64,000 nucleotides of DNA, from positions 79,121 to 143,120 of the forward strand of contig UQSP01000001.1 of the NCBI GenBank assembly GCA_900543755.1, read 5' to 3'. Source of the DNA: an uncultured Eubacteriales bacterium (lineage in GTDB: Bacteria > Bacillota > Clostridia > Christensenellales > Pumilibacteraceae). Of this stretch, positions 1-8,004 are shown piece by piece (the first letter of the stretch is position 1; every line of letters begins with the position of its first letter). The notes beneath the pieces were generated by a model. That model searched no databases. It had not been told where the DNA came from and saw only the letters and a program-made list of their open reading frames with translations. The translations under genes and the position numbers were made by a program.

Positions 1-197
1 TGGAGCTTTTTAAGGCGGATTTCGCCGCGGTAAACTGGCTTAACGTTTGCGTAGGCATGGCTGTAAGTTTTGTCAGCGGACTTTTTGCGATAAGACTTAT
101 GATGCGGGTTATAGCAAAAGCCAATTATAAATGGTTCGGTATTTATCTGATTGCGGTTTCCGTTTTGTCGTTTGTGTTTCTTTTTCTGGGTGTTTAA
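1..197 (+). CDS. uppP: Undecaprenyl-diphosphatase, 3' end (partial)
   Basis: The frame that is open from the window edge (first full codon at base 3) to the TAA at 195-197 gives a 64-residue C-terminal tail. It contains a hydrophobic stretch reading FVSGLFAIRLMMRVI followed by a short polar turn and a last hydrophobic segment (FGIYLIAVSVLSFVFLFLGV). This matches the last two membrane segments of BacA/UppP-type undecaprenyl-diphosphatases, which recycle the lipid carrier for peptidoglycan and other wall polymers at the membrane. The active-site part lies outside the window. The next gene starts 6 bases downstream, so the two are probably co-transcribed. The call rests on a short tail and family resemblance only. 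Confidence 0.7.
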   Translation, partial: ELFKADFAAVNWLNVCVGMAVSFVSGLFAIRLMMRVIAKANYKWFGIYLIAVSVLSFVFLFLGV

Positions 198-203
198 GTA
201 GTA

Positions 204-1655
204 ATGTTTGAGAAAATAAAAAACAGTTCCGCAGTATTGCGCATCAACGGTTTTATGGACAGCGTTTGGTTTGCCCTGGCTTTCGGGGCGGCAATGCTCT
301 TGTTACATATTCTTACGCTGAACGTCGCAGGGTTTATCGTCATAGGACTGTGCCTTATTTATGTAAATCTTTTCTGCGCCGATACGCGCCCTGCTTTGCC
401 GATATTGTTTACGGGACCTTTGGTAGTGTCGTCATCGGGCAGCGTTAACGACATTGCGGCATATTTTTTCAGTCCTGCCATTCTTGTTTTGTTGGGGCTG
501 CTTGTGGCGTGTGTTGTCGTAACTGCTCTTTTAAGGCTGTTTCTTTACCGCAAAGCTGCGGATATGTTTAAAAAACGCCGTTTATTGTACGGTTTTGTTT
601 TGCTTGCGGCGGCCTTTCTCTTCAGCGGTCTTTTTTCAAAATACTATTCGGCGGACAGCTTGCTTTTAAGCCTGTCGCTTATTCTCACTCAGCTTATATT
701 CTATATGTTCTTTTCCGCGACCATGGATTACAGAAAAGACAATACCGATTACGTATCCAAAGTCTGCGTGATAACCGCCGCCGTTATCGTCATTCAGCTT
801 TTATGGTTTTACATAAGAAATTATACCGCGGGACAGCCGCTTGACTCGGCGTGGAAAGGAAATATCGTTATCGGCTGGGGTATGAGCAATACAATAGGAC
901 AGCTTTTGACGTTTATGCTTCCGATGTGTTTTTACCGCGCGTTTTACGATAAAAAAGGGTGGCTTTATTACATATTCGCGGTCGTAGTGCTTGCCGCCGT
1001 TTATTTTACGCTTTCGCGCAATGCGCTTATTTTCGGCGCTGCGGTATTCATCGGCGGTACGGTTTTATGCCTTGTAAAAGGCGGCAGCCGTAAAATTACC
1101 GCTATCGTAGCCGCCGTTTTCGCCGCCGCGTTGATTCTGTTTGCCGTACTCGGACTTAAAACCGAAAAAATAGACAATTTCCTCGCGTTTTTTACAGATA
1201 CGCTGCTTTCCGATCGCGGACGCTTTGCTTTGTGGAAAAAAATGGCGGAACTTTTTACCGAATATCCGGTATTCGGCACGGGCTTTTCGGCGCTGGGTTC
1301 TATTGCCGACGCAAGCATGAAAATGGCGCACAATACCCTTATTCAGATTCTGTCCAGCTGCGGAGTAGTGGGACTGGGATGCTATTTTTTCCACCGTTTC
1401 CAGACGGTAAAACTGTTTTTGACAAGGCCTACGCTGAAAAGACTGTTTTTCGGCTTCACGATTGCCGTCTATATAGGAATGGGCTTACTGGACCCGATTT
1501 TCTTCTATGCTAATTACGCCTTGATTTATACGGTTTTGCTTATCGTCAGCGAAAAGGATCTGGACGCAGAAGTATCTTCGTCAGATAAGGGAAACGAAGC
1601 CGAATCTTTAAAAAACGAGCAGGCGGATTCGGTCGTGGACGAAAATAATGTTTAA
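204..1655 (+). CDS. O-antigen ligase / polymerase family membrane protein
   Basis: A 483-residue integral membrane protein with about ten hydrophobic segments and a polar, acidic C-terminal tail. Residues about 370-395 carry the family hallmark: a Gly-Thr-Gly-Phe turn followed by AHNTLIQILSSCGVVGL, as in the Wzy_C/O-antigen ligase domain (histidine-asparagine, then a glycine-rich start to a membrane helix). Members polymerise or ligate lipid-linked polysaccharide on the outer face of the membrane. Its position directly after uppP and before a GT28-like glycosyltransferase fits a role in a surface polymer, but the polymer cannot be named. The ATG start follows the uppP stop by 6 bases and has only a weak ribosome binding site, which suggests translational coupling. 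Confidence 0.75.
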   Translation: MFEKIKNSSAVLRINGFMDSVWFALAFGAAMLLLHILTLNVAGFIVIGLCLIYVNLFCADTRPALPILFTGPLVVSSSGSVNDIAAYFFSPAILVLLGLLVACVVVTALLRLFLYRKAADMFKKRRLLYGFVLLAAAFLFSGLFSKYYSADSLLLSLSLILTQLIFYMFFSATMDYRKDNTDYVSKVCVITAAVIVIQLLWFYIRNYTAGQPLDSAWKGNIVIGWGMSNTIGQLLTFMLPMCFYRAFYDKKGWLYYIFAVVVLAAVYFTLSRNALIFGAAVFIGGTVLCLVKGGSRKITAIVAAVFAAALILFAVLGLKTEKIDNFLAFFTDTLLSDRGRFALWKKMAELFTEYPVFGTGFSALGSIADASMKMAHNTLIQILSSCGVVGLGCYFFHRFQTVKLFLTRPTLKRLFFGFTIAVYIGMGLLDPIFFYANYALIYTVLLIVSEKDLDAEVSSSDKGNEAESLKNEQADSVVDENNV

Positions 1656-1726
1656 AAAACGTGTCGCACGATTATTGCGGCTTTTTGTTCGGCGAAACGG
1701 GCTTGCGCTTAATATGGATTTGGAAC

Positions 1727-1754
1727 AAAAAAAGCGCATGACTGCGGGCTTTTT
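1727..1754 (+). terminator. Probable intrinsic terminator
   Basis: An A-rich arm ending AAAAAGCGCA (1729-1738) pairs with TGCGGGCTTTTT (1743-1754) with a two-base bulge and a 4-base loop. It lies about 75 bases after the O-antigen-ligase-type gene, so it probably ends that operon. The U-tract is part of the stem, which makes it a modest candidate. Confidence 0.45.
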
Positions 1755-1885
1755 GGAATAAAATATCGGAAGATTATTTAATATTAAATATATATCGAAT
1801 TGATTTACGCAAATTTACCCTGAGATTTTCAGCTTGGCGGTGGCTTGTTTTCCGCGCGTTTGCTTTAGCGGAAAGGAGGTGTAAA

Positions 1886-3052
1886 ATGCAAAAACCCAGA
1901 GTTGTCTTTCCTTTTGTGGAGGCGGGACTCGGACACATAATGCCGCTTAACAGTATAGCGGACGAATTTGAAAAACTTTACGGCGACAAAGTGGAAGTCG
2001 TGCGTTCAAAATTCTTTACGGAAAGCGGCGATCAGAATCTTATCCGTTATGAAGAGGGCTTGAAAAAAGAGGTGCTTAAACACAACCGTCATCCGTTTTA
2101 CGGTTGGTTTTCCACGTTTTCAATGGATTTCTGGGGGACTAAACTGTCTTCGTGGGGCGCGATGTCTTTCTGGATTAAAGGCTCTAAGGAGGCGGGTATC
2201 AAGCACATGGGGGAGCTTAAGCCCGACCTGGTGTTCAGCACGCATTGGGCAAGCAATTATTACGCCTTTCACCTTAATCCTCGGCCGCTGACGGTTGTTT
2301 ATTGCCCCGACGCGCACGTCAACACGCTTTTCCGTTATCCCAGCGACCTTACGATGGTTTCTGCCGTTACGGGATATGACCGCGCGCTTAAAAGGCACGG
2401 AAGGCGCTTTGACGAAAACAATCTTGCGCTGGTGCCTTTTCTTATCAGAGAGGAGGCGTTTTCCGTTCCGCTGGATAAAAAGGTCAACCGTAAAAACCTG
2501 GGCTTTGACGAGGATAAATTTACCGTAGTGCTTGCCGAAGGCGGTTACGGCGTGGGAAAAATGCAGAAAATCTGCGAAGAGGTTTTAAAACGCGATTTAC
2601 CCGTCACTCTTATCCCGATTTGCGGCAAGAACCAGAAACTTTACGAATACTTTAAAACGCTTAAAAGTAAGGGGAAAACCGATTTCCGCCCGCAGCCTTT
2701 CGTCAGCCGAATTTTCGAGATTCTGGCTTCGGCGGACCTGTTTTGCGGCAAAAGCGGCGCGGGCATGATTGCCGAGCCTTGTTTTTTCGGAGTGCCGCAA
2801 ATTATCACCAAATACGCGACCAAAATCGAGCGTCTTATCGGCAGATACTATATCGACTCGGTAAAAAGCGCGATAAAAATTTTCAATCCCGTAAAAGTTG
2901 CGGATAAAATAGAAGAATTCAGTTCTTCGCCTGCTCTTTTGGAACCGTATCGCAACAACGCTCTTAAGCAAAGAAGCAATTACGGGCCCGAAAAAGCCGC
3001 AAGACTTACGTTCGAGCTTTTGTGTACGCGCTTTCCTTATCTTAAGGATTGA
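1886..3052 (+). CDS. GT28-like glycosyltransferase (MurG / diglucosyl-diacylglycerol synthase type)
   Basis: A 388-residue protein with the two-Rossmann GT-B layout. The N-terminal glycine-rich turn reads PFVEAGLGHIMPLNSIADEF (residues about 8-27), the position of the acceptor-side loop in MurG and in processive diacylglycerol glycosyltransferases. The C-terminal half has the donor-binding segment FCGKSGAGMIAEPCFFGVPQ (about 288-307), equivalent to the GG-x-x-T-x-x-E stretch of GT28 enzymes. It lacks a signal peptide. A dedicated murG is present elsewhere in the window (38315-39355), so this enzyme more likely glycosylates a membrane lipid or surface polymer. The ATG is preceded by AAAGGAGGTG at good spacing, which settles the start. 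The acceptor cannot be read from the sequence. Confidence 0.7.
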   Translation: MQKPRVVFPFVEAGLGHIMPLNSIADEFEKLYGDKVEVVRSKFFTESGDQNLIRYEEGLKKEVLKHNRHPFYGWFSTFSMDFWGTKLSSWGAMSFWIKGSKEAGIKHMGELKPDLVFSTHWASNYYAFHLNPRPLTVVYCPDAHVNTLFRYPSDLTMVSAVTGYDRALKRHGRRFDENNLALVPFLIREEAFSVPLDKKVNRKNLGFDEDKFTVVLAEGGYGVGKMQKICEEVLKRDLPVTLIPICGKNQKLYEYFKTLKSKGKTDFRPQPFVSRIFEILASADLFCGKSGAGMIAEPCFFGVPQIITKYATKIERLIGRYYIDSVKSAIKIFNPVKVADKIEEFSSSPALLEPYRNNALKQRSNYGPEKAARLTFELLCTRFPYLKD

Positions 3053-3057
3053 TTATG

Positions 3058-3072
3058 AAGCGAACGTCGCTT
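3058..3072 (+). other. Short hairpin after the glycosyltransferase
   Basis: AAGCGA and TCGCTT form a perfect 6-bp stem with a 3-base loop immediately after the stop codon, followed by GTGCTTTTC. It could be a weak terminator or a 3' stabilising hairpin. No T-run of normal length follows. Confidence 0.3.
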
Positions 3073-3187
3073 GTGCTTTTCTATGGTAAAAAGGCTTAAA
3101 AACGTCGGACTTATCTATAAATCGAAAAGTTTACGGAAATGTGCGACAGCGTTTTTACTTAATAGAAAATTTAACAAAAACAATACT

Positions 3188-3219
3188 GCCTTCATATACT
3201 GTATGGAGGCTTTTTCTTT
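3188..3219 (+). terminator. Intrinsic terminator or attenuator just ahead of ddl
   Basis: GCCTTCATA (3188-3196) pairs with TATGGAGGC (3202-3210) through nine pairs, one of them a G-U, around a 5-base loop, and TTTTTCTTT follows directly. By form this is a strong rho-independent terminator. It ends about eight bases before the ribosome binding site of ddl, which leaves no space for a separate downstream promoter. ddl must therefore be read through this hairpin from upstream, or be controlled by it. Confidence 0.7.
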
Positions 3220-3243
3220 GCCTTGTCAAGGAGGTATCGCATT

Positions 3244-4419
3244 ATGACGGTAGCGGTGTTTTACGGCGGAAAATCGTGCGAGCATGACGTAAGCATAATT
3301 ACGGGAGTGCAGACGGCAAAATTGCTGGACGGCTATGACGTTGTTCCCGTATACATAGACCGCGGAGGTAAGTGGAATTACGTAAAGCGTTACGACGACG
3401 TTGCCGCTTACCGCAAAGGCTTGATAAAATGCAAAAAAGTCTTTATGAAGCCCGGAGACGATTATCTTTACTTAAACGGCGGCAGGCGTTTCAAAAAAAT
3501 AGACGTTGCCGTACTTTGCACTCACGGCGCGGGCGGAGAAGACGGGGCTTTGCAGGGCTTTTTACAGCTTTGCGGCGTTGCTTATACGGGCAGCGGCATT
3601 GCCGCAAGCGCTATCGGTATGGACAAAATTCTCGCAAAAAAAATGTTCGTGTCGGCGGGGCTTAACGTCGCGGATTATTTCGTGATAAAAAGAAGCGAAT
3701 ATGAAAACACTCTTCCAGGCGTTGTGGAAAGGGCTAAAGAGGCGGGCTATCCGCTTATGATAAAACCTGCCTGTTTAGGGAGCAGTATCGGTATCTGTAA
3801 AGCGGCTAACGCAAAGGAACTTATTACTGCGCTTAACGTGGCTTTCGAGTGGGACAACACCGTAATCGCGGAAAAGGCGTTAAGCGATTTTACCGAGCTT
3901 AATTGCGCGGTTTTAAAGGACGGGGAAACTCACTTTGTAAGCGAGGCGGAGCAGCCGCTGTCTGAAGACGGATTTTTGTCTTATGCGGATAAGTACGAGC
4001 GCGGCGGATTAAAGGGGGCGGGCGGACGGATTTTTCCTGCTGACATCGACGAGGCATTAAAAAAAGAAGTGCAAGAGAGTGCGGTAAAGGCTTTTGACGC
4101 TGTGGGCGCGTCGGGCATTGCCCGCGTGGATTTTTTGTACGACGAAAAGGAAAAAGTGCTTTACGTCAACGAGATAAATACTATTCCCGGCTCACTTGCG
4201 CTGTATCTTTTCCCTTCGGGACCTGACGGCGGCAAAGATATTTCCGACAAAAAGGAAAAGCTTACGGAAAAAAACAAAAACTCGTTAAACGCGGCAAAAT
4301 ACGGCGAAGGTAACGTTGAGGCGCTTAAACTGCTTATTGCCGCCGCCGTTTACGAGCGCGACGCCCGCGAAAGACTCAGGTATAAATACGAAAGCGCCGT
4401 TTTGCATTCAAAAGGCTGA
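3244..4419 (+). CDS. ddl: D-alanine--D-alanine ligase
   Basis: A 391-residue ATP-grasp enzyme that joins two D-alanines for the peptidoglycan precursor, in the cytoplasm. Visible motifs are GGKSCEHDVSIITG at the N-terminus, HGAGGEDGALQG (about 90-101), AYTGSGIAASAIGMDK (substrate loop), KPACLGSSIGI (ATP-grasp loop) and the metal site NEINTIPGSLALYLFPSG near residue 320. The ATG at 3244 is chosen because AAGGAGGT sits just upstream; an in-frame TTG at 3223 would put that ribosome binding site inside the gene. After the NEINTIPG site the usual closing segment is replaced by a lysine-rich, low-complexity stretch (about residues 330-360), which lengthens the C-terminus. A terminator-like hairpin lies immediately upstream. 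Confidence 0.9.
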   Translation: MTVAVFYGGKSCEHDVSIITGVQTAKLLDGYDVVPVYIDRGGKWNYVKRYDDVAAYRKGLIKCKKVFMKPGDDYLYLNGGRRFKKIDVAVLCTHGAGGEDGALQGFLQLCGVAYTGSGIAASAIGMDKILAKKMFVSAGLNVADYFVIKRSEYENTLPGVVERAKEAGYPLMIKPACLGSSIGICKAANAKELITALNVAFEWDNTVIAEKALSDFTELNCAVLKDGETHFVSEAEQPLSEDGFLSYADKYERGGLKGAGGRIFPADIDEALKKEVQESAVKAFDAVGASGIARVDFLYDEKEKVLYVNEINTIPGSLALYLFPSGPDGGKDISDKKEKLTEKNKNSLNAAKYGEGNVEALKLLIAAAVYERDARERLRYKYESAVLHSKG

Positions 4420-4478
4420 AAATAGGATTTTTTAATAAAAAACAGCGCGATTTAAGGCGTTTGCCGCCCGACAGTCGA

Positions 4479-4508
4479 TTGACTTAAGCCGACGAAAAGT
4501 GATATAAT
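4479..4508 (+). promoter_or_regulatory. Promoter of icd
   Basis: TTGACT (4479-4484) and TATAAT (4503-4508) are separated by 18 bp, about 30 bases before the icd start codon. This is a close match to the housekeeping sigma consensus. Confidence 0.75.
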
Positions 4509-4539
4509 CATATATGTAAAACATTTTTTCGGAGGGCTT

Positions 4540-5742
4540 ATGGCTAAAATCAGATATTCGACGCCTATAGTTGAGATGCAGGGCGACGAAATGACGCGCG
4601 TACTGTGGGATTGGATTAAAGAAATACTTATTGCTCCCCATGTGGAACTGAATACCGATTATTACGATTTGGGTCTTGAAAACCGCGAAAGGACTGCCGA
4701 TAAGGTGACTTCGGACGCGGCGGAGGCAATAAAAAAATACCACGTCGGCGTTAAATGCGCCACTATTACGCCCAACGCGCAGAGAGTGGAGGAATACAAG
4801 CTTTCCAAAATGTGGCTTTCGCCCAACGGTACCATCAGGGCGGCGCTTGACGGTACGGTTTTCCGCGCGCCCATTCTCGTGGACGGAATTACGCCTTACG
4901 TACCAAGCTGGACTAAGCCCATAACCATCGCACGTCACGCTTACGGCGACGTTTACCGCAACAGCGAAATACGCGTTGACGGCAAAGCCACCGCGGAGCT
5001 TACGGTAAAATACGCGGACGGCAGGACGGAAACCAAGAAAATAGCGGATTTTCCCTCTTCGGGCGTATTGCAGGGCATACACAATCTCGATTCTTCGATA
5101 AGCTCTTTTGCGCGGTCGTGCTTTAACTACGCGCTGTCTACGGGGCAGGATTTGTGGTTTGCGACAAAGGATACCATAAGCAAGATTTACGACCACCGTT
5201 TCAAAGACGTGTTTAACGAGATTTTCGAGCAGGAATATAAGGAAAGGTTTGAAAAGGCGGGCATTAAATACGAGTACACGCTTATAGACGATTCGGTTGC
5301 GCGTCTTATGCGCAGTCAGGGCGGTTTCATCTGGGCGCTTAAGAACTATGACGGCGACGTCATGAGCGACATGGTGGCAACGGCTTTCGGTTCCTTGGCG
5401 ATGATGACCAGCGTGCTTGTTTCTCCCGACGGCAATTACGAATTCGAGGCGGCGCACGGCACGGTTACCAGGCATTACTATAAGCACCTTAAGGGCGAGG
5501 AAACCAGCACCAACTCCGTAGCAACGATTTTCGCCTGGAGCGGCGCGCTTAAAAAACGCGGCGAGTCGGAAGACAATACGGCACTCATCGATTTCGCGTG
5601 CAGATTGGAAAAAGCCACGTTAGATACCATTTCCGCAGGCTTTATGACCAAAGACCTTGCATCCTTGTTCCGTAAAGAAGGTGTAACGGTCGAACCGCAG
5701 TCCAGCCGCGGCTTCTTGGAAAAAATAGCCGAAAGACTTTAA
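4540..5742 (+). CDS. icd: NADP-dependent isocitrate dehydrogenase
   Basis: A 400-residue protein that follows the long form of isocitrate dehydrogenase also found in eukaryotes, rather than the E. coli form. Recognisable are the start VEMQGDEMTRVLWDWIK, CATITPNAQRVEEYKL, the substrate loop SPNGTIRAALDGTVFRAPI, the YGDVYR motif, the metal-binding DDSVARLMRSQGG..WALKNYDGDVMSD region and the cofactor loop AAHGTVTRHYYKH. It oxidises isocitrate to 2-oxoglutarate, giving NADPH and a glutamate precursor. The ATG is preceded by GGAGGG, has its own promoter and is followed by a strong terminator, so the gene is monocistronic. Length matches the family. Confidence 0.93.
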   Translation: MAKIRYSTPIVEMQGDEMTRVLWDWIKEILIAPHVELNTDYYDLGLENRERTADKVTSDAAEAIKKYHVGVKCATITPNAQRVEEYKLSKMWLSPNGTIRAALDGTVFRAPILVDGITPYVPSWTKPITIARHAYGDVYRNSEIRVDGKATAELTVKYADGRTETKKIADFPSSGVLQGIHNLDSSISSFARSCFNYALSTGQDLWFATKDTISKIYDHRFKDVFNEIFEQEYKERFEKAGIKYEYTLIDDSVARLMRSQGGFIWALKNYDGDVMSDMVATAFGSLAMMTSVLVSPDGNYEFEAAHGTVTRHYYKHLKGEETSTNSVATIFAWSGALKKRGESEDNTALIDFACRLEKATLDTISAGFMTKDLASLFRKEGVTVEPQSSRGFLEKIAERL

Positions 5743-5758
5743 TTGTAAAATATAATAA

Positions 5759-5794
5759 AGCCCCTTTTCCAAAAAACGGAGAAGGGGTTTTTGT
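5759..5794 (+). terminator. Terminator of icd
   Basis: CCCCTTTTCC (5761-5770) pairs with GGAGAAGGGG (5778-5787) around a 7-base loop, followed by TTTTTGTT. It starts 18 bases after the icd stop and is a textbook intrinsic terminator. Confidence 0.88.
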
Positions 5795-5903
5795 TATGTG
5801 CGTTCGCGCAGGTTTTTGCGTGGACAAATTCCTTTTTTTTGTATTATTCCGAATTTTTTACGCTTGTAAAAAATAGCGGCTTTCGGCAAATCCGATATCA
5901 TTT

Positions 5904-5937
5904 AAAAACCCGTTGTTTAAAATTCAACGGGTTTTTT
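5904..5937 (+). terminator. Second, orphan intrinsic terminator
   Basis: AAAACCCGTTG (5905-5915) pairs perfectly with CAACGGGTTTT (5925-5935) around a 9-base loop, and the T-run continues to 5937. No coding gene lies between the icd terminator and this one. It could be a back-up terminator or the end of a short untranslated transcript. A smaller TTTTTTAC/GTAAAAAA hairpin sits just upstream. Confidence 0.7.
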
Positions 5938-5951
5938 GTATGCCGATTTAG

Positions 5952-6146
5952 CTTAAAAAATCTCTAAGTTTTAATGCGAGGGAGTAAAACAGCTTAAGCA
6001 AGTTTTGATAATTAAAGAAGTTACCTTATTGCTGATGGGTAGTTCATTTGCCTTATGGCGCAAGAAACCTGTTTTACGGGTGTAGTACTTAAGACGTTAC
6101 GGAAAAGGCGATATCTGTTAACGGGTAAGTTTGCGGTTTACCCTTC
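5952..6146 (+). ncRNA. Candidate structured RNA, family not recognised
   Basis: This gene-free segment holds several nested hairpins. GTAAAACAG (5984-5992) and CTGTTTTAC (6069-6077) are exact complements that enclose 76 bases. Inside them GAA-G-TTACC pairs with GGTAGTTC (about 6017-6046, one bulge), and TTGC pairs with GCAA further on. Outside, CTAAGT pairs imperfectly with ACTTAAG. A further hairpin, GGGTAA/TTACCC, follows near 6123-6142. Nothing in it encodes a convincing protein. I could not match it to tmRNA, SRP RNA, RNase P, T-box or any riboswitch I know; a 6S-like rod is possible. Strand is assumed from the neighbouring genes. Confidence 0.35.
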
Positions 6147-6579
6147 AGGGCAAGCGAAAACAATCGGCCGGACATAAAATTTTGATTTGTGTGCAAAGTC
6201 ATTTCTTTTCACCGCAAAGTGTCGGATTTGACGGATTTTTGTATAACTTTCAAACTCATGTTTTAAATAAAGCGTCGTAAAGCAGGTTTTCGGTTTATTG
6301 TTTGCCGGGTTTGTATTGAAAATATTTTATTAGCTTTAATTATTGTTTAATCAATAAATGTTATCAAAAAAATACCTGTTTTTTTATACTCAACGTCCCG
6401 AAACGGAAAATCTTATTATTTTTTTGTCTGTTTGTTTTTTTGCCAAAAAAACTGGAAAAAATTGTAAGTAATTTTTTAATAATGACAAAACGCTGTCACC
6501 ATAAATACTGTATATTATGGGTGTATTAAAAAACACGCGGCTGCGGGCTGGCGACCGACGACGCAAAAAAGGAGTTAAA
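6147..6579. other. AT-rich gene-free stretch
   Basis: About 430 bases without a gene, strongly AT-rich toward the right, with many T- and A-runs. TATATT at 6511-6516 may be a -10 element for the sigma-like gene that follows, but no -35 element stands at normal distance. Nothing else is seen. Confidence 0.4.
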
Positions 6580-7050
6580 ATGAAAATCTGGATACTTGCC
6601 GTTTTCAGACTGAGTGCGGAAACGGAAAAACAAATTTCCGCTCTTGAAGCAAAGATAGAGAATATTGCAATCAATCCTTTCGGCGTGACGGTCAAACAAT
6701 ACCGCCGAGTTCTGGAGCTTTCCGATATGCGCAGACGAATGTGCAACCTTAATATTATGTACAATCTTCTTATCAGCGAACTTAACGAAGAAGAGGTGTT
6801 TCTGATTGCCAAGTATGCTTACGGTCTTAGTGCAAACGAGATAGCCGCTTATACGGGGTTAAAGCCCGGGGCTACATACAAACGAATAAACAAGGCGCTT
6901 AACAAGGCGGAAAAGATACTTAAGAACGCGGGATACGATTATGAGCGCATGGAAAAGGAATACGGGGAATTTCCTTCCGTAAAATCGGTGCTTGCTATCT
7001 TAAAAAGCAAAGCGAGGAAATCGGACGAAAAGAAACTGAAAGAGGCTTAA
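6580..7050 (+). CDS. Sigma-70 region 4-like DNA-binding protein
   Basis: A 156-residue basic protein. The central part (about residues 50-105) reads LNEEEVFLIAKYAYGLSANE followed by IAAYTGLKPGATYKRINKAL. That is a helix-turn-helix of the sigma-factor region 4 type: a count-limiting helix, then 'S-x-x-E-I-A' and a recognition helix. No region 2 is visible, so it is not a complete sigma factor; phage late-gene regulators of similar size use the same domain. The ATG at 6580 is preceded by AAAAAAGGAG; the in-frame ATG at 6517 has no ribosome binding site. It lies 1 kb upstream of the phage morphogenesis block, with one oppositely oriented gene between. A role as its activator is a guess from position. 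Confidence 0.55.
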   Translation: MKIWILAVFRLSAETEKQISALEAKIENIAINPFGVTVKQYRRVLELSDMRRRMCNLNIMYNLLISELNEEEVFLIAKYAYGLSANEIAAYTGLKPGATYKRINKALNKAEKILKNAGYDYERMEKEYGEFPSVKSVLAILKSKARKSDEKKLKEA

Positions 7051-7132
7051 ATAACGTCGATTAATGCAAAACAGTGATAAAAATTTCATGATTAAGCCGC
7101 AAATCTAATTTTAAATCCGCCGTAAAATCAAG

Positions 7133-7930
7133 TCAGAAATCGTTTTTGGTACGGTCGTCGGGAGTTTTCTTCGGCGGCTGGCGGAATAACAGATACATTA
7201 TTACTATTACGGGCAGACAAAGCGAAACGATTATGATTATTTCGCCCGTCCGGTCAAGCGTAAAATCTCCCGGATCTTTTTCGATTACGGGGGAAGAGTT
7301 TTCTTCGCCTTCCGTGGAAGAATTTTCGTTTTCCGTTTCTTCGACTTTTTCTATTACGTTGGGTTTAATGGGGTCGGCCGTAACATAAAGCGAGTATACG
7401 TAGCCGCGCTTGGTTTCATTGCCGTCCGTGAACCTTACGTAATACCACTCGTCGCCCAAAGCCGCAACCTGTGACGAGCCTTTCACCGTCCCGTAATAGT
7501 AAAGTTTTGTTCCTTCCGTCAGTTCGCTTATGACGTTATCGGAGGCGTGGTCGGGGTGGGAGCGGACGTTAATCTCCTGTCCGTCGTTTTTAAGAGTCAA
7601 AGAATTGTTTTCCGCGTATTTGTACTTGGGTTCGTAATCCACCTTGACAACCGTGTCCGATTTTATATATCCCGTCACGTCGAGGTAACTTACGGACAAG
7701 TAGCCGTCGGCATTTTCTTCGCCCAAAAGCACGACGAAATAGTCCTTGGGAAGGGTCGTCACCGCAGTATAGCCTTCCGCCGAACCGGAGTACAGAATCG
7801 CGCCGTCCGTAAGTATGCCGTAAATAAGCGCGGAGGCATATGCTTTCTTAAAAGGAGCAAAAAGCGAAAAACAGAATATCGATACGGCGGCGACGTAAAC
7901 TACCGCAAAAAATCTGACAAAAACTTTCAT
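7133..7930 (-). CDS. Membrane-anchored bacterial SH3-domain protein
   Basis: A 265-residue exported protein. It has an N-terminal signal sequence (about 1-32, ending near AYA), then two SH3b-like repeats (about 40-100 and 105-185; the second contains EINVRSHPDHASDNVISEL and an Asp-Glu-Trp-Tyr-Tyr-Val-Arg-Phe strand). A Glu/Asn/Ser-rich linker follows, then a membrane helix near residues 228-248 and a short basic, cytoplasmic tail. SH3b domains usually bind the cell wall. It is divergent from the terminase gene (74 bases between start codons) and convergent with the sigma-like gene. Whether it belongs to the phage block is unclear; wall-binding fits either a host envelope role or a part in particle release. 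Confidence 0.6.
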   Translation of the reverse strand: MKVFVRFFAVVYVAAVSIFCFSLFAPFKKAYASALIYGILTDGAILYSGSAEGYTAVTTLPKDYFVVLLGEENADGYLSVSYLDVTGYIKSDTVVKVDYEPKYKYAENNSLTLKNDGQEINVRSHPDHASDNVISELTEGTKLYYYGTVKGSSQVAALGDEWYYVRFTDGNETKRGYVYSLYVTADPIKPNVIEKVEETENENSSTEGEENSSPVIEKDPGDFTLDRTGEIIIIVSLCLPVIVIMYLLFRQPPKKTPDDRTKNDF

Positions 7931-8004
7931 GATTCCATTGTAAGCGTTTAAGTTGAAAACAAAACGACGGATTTAAGCGAAAAAAACGGATTTTTGGAGA
8001 AAAC

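Noticed and set aside
4432..5487. A 351-codon minus-strand frame over icd
   Set aside because: Shadow of a clear isocitrate dehydrogenase gene.
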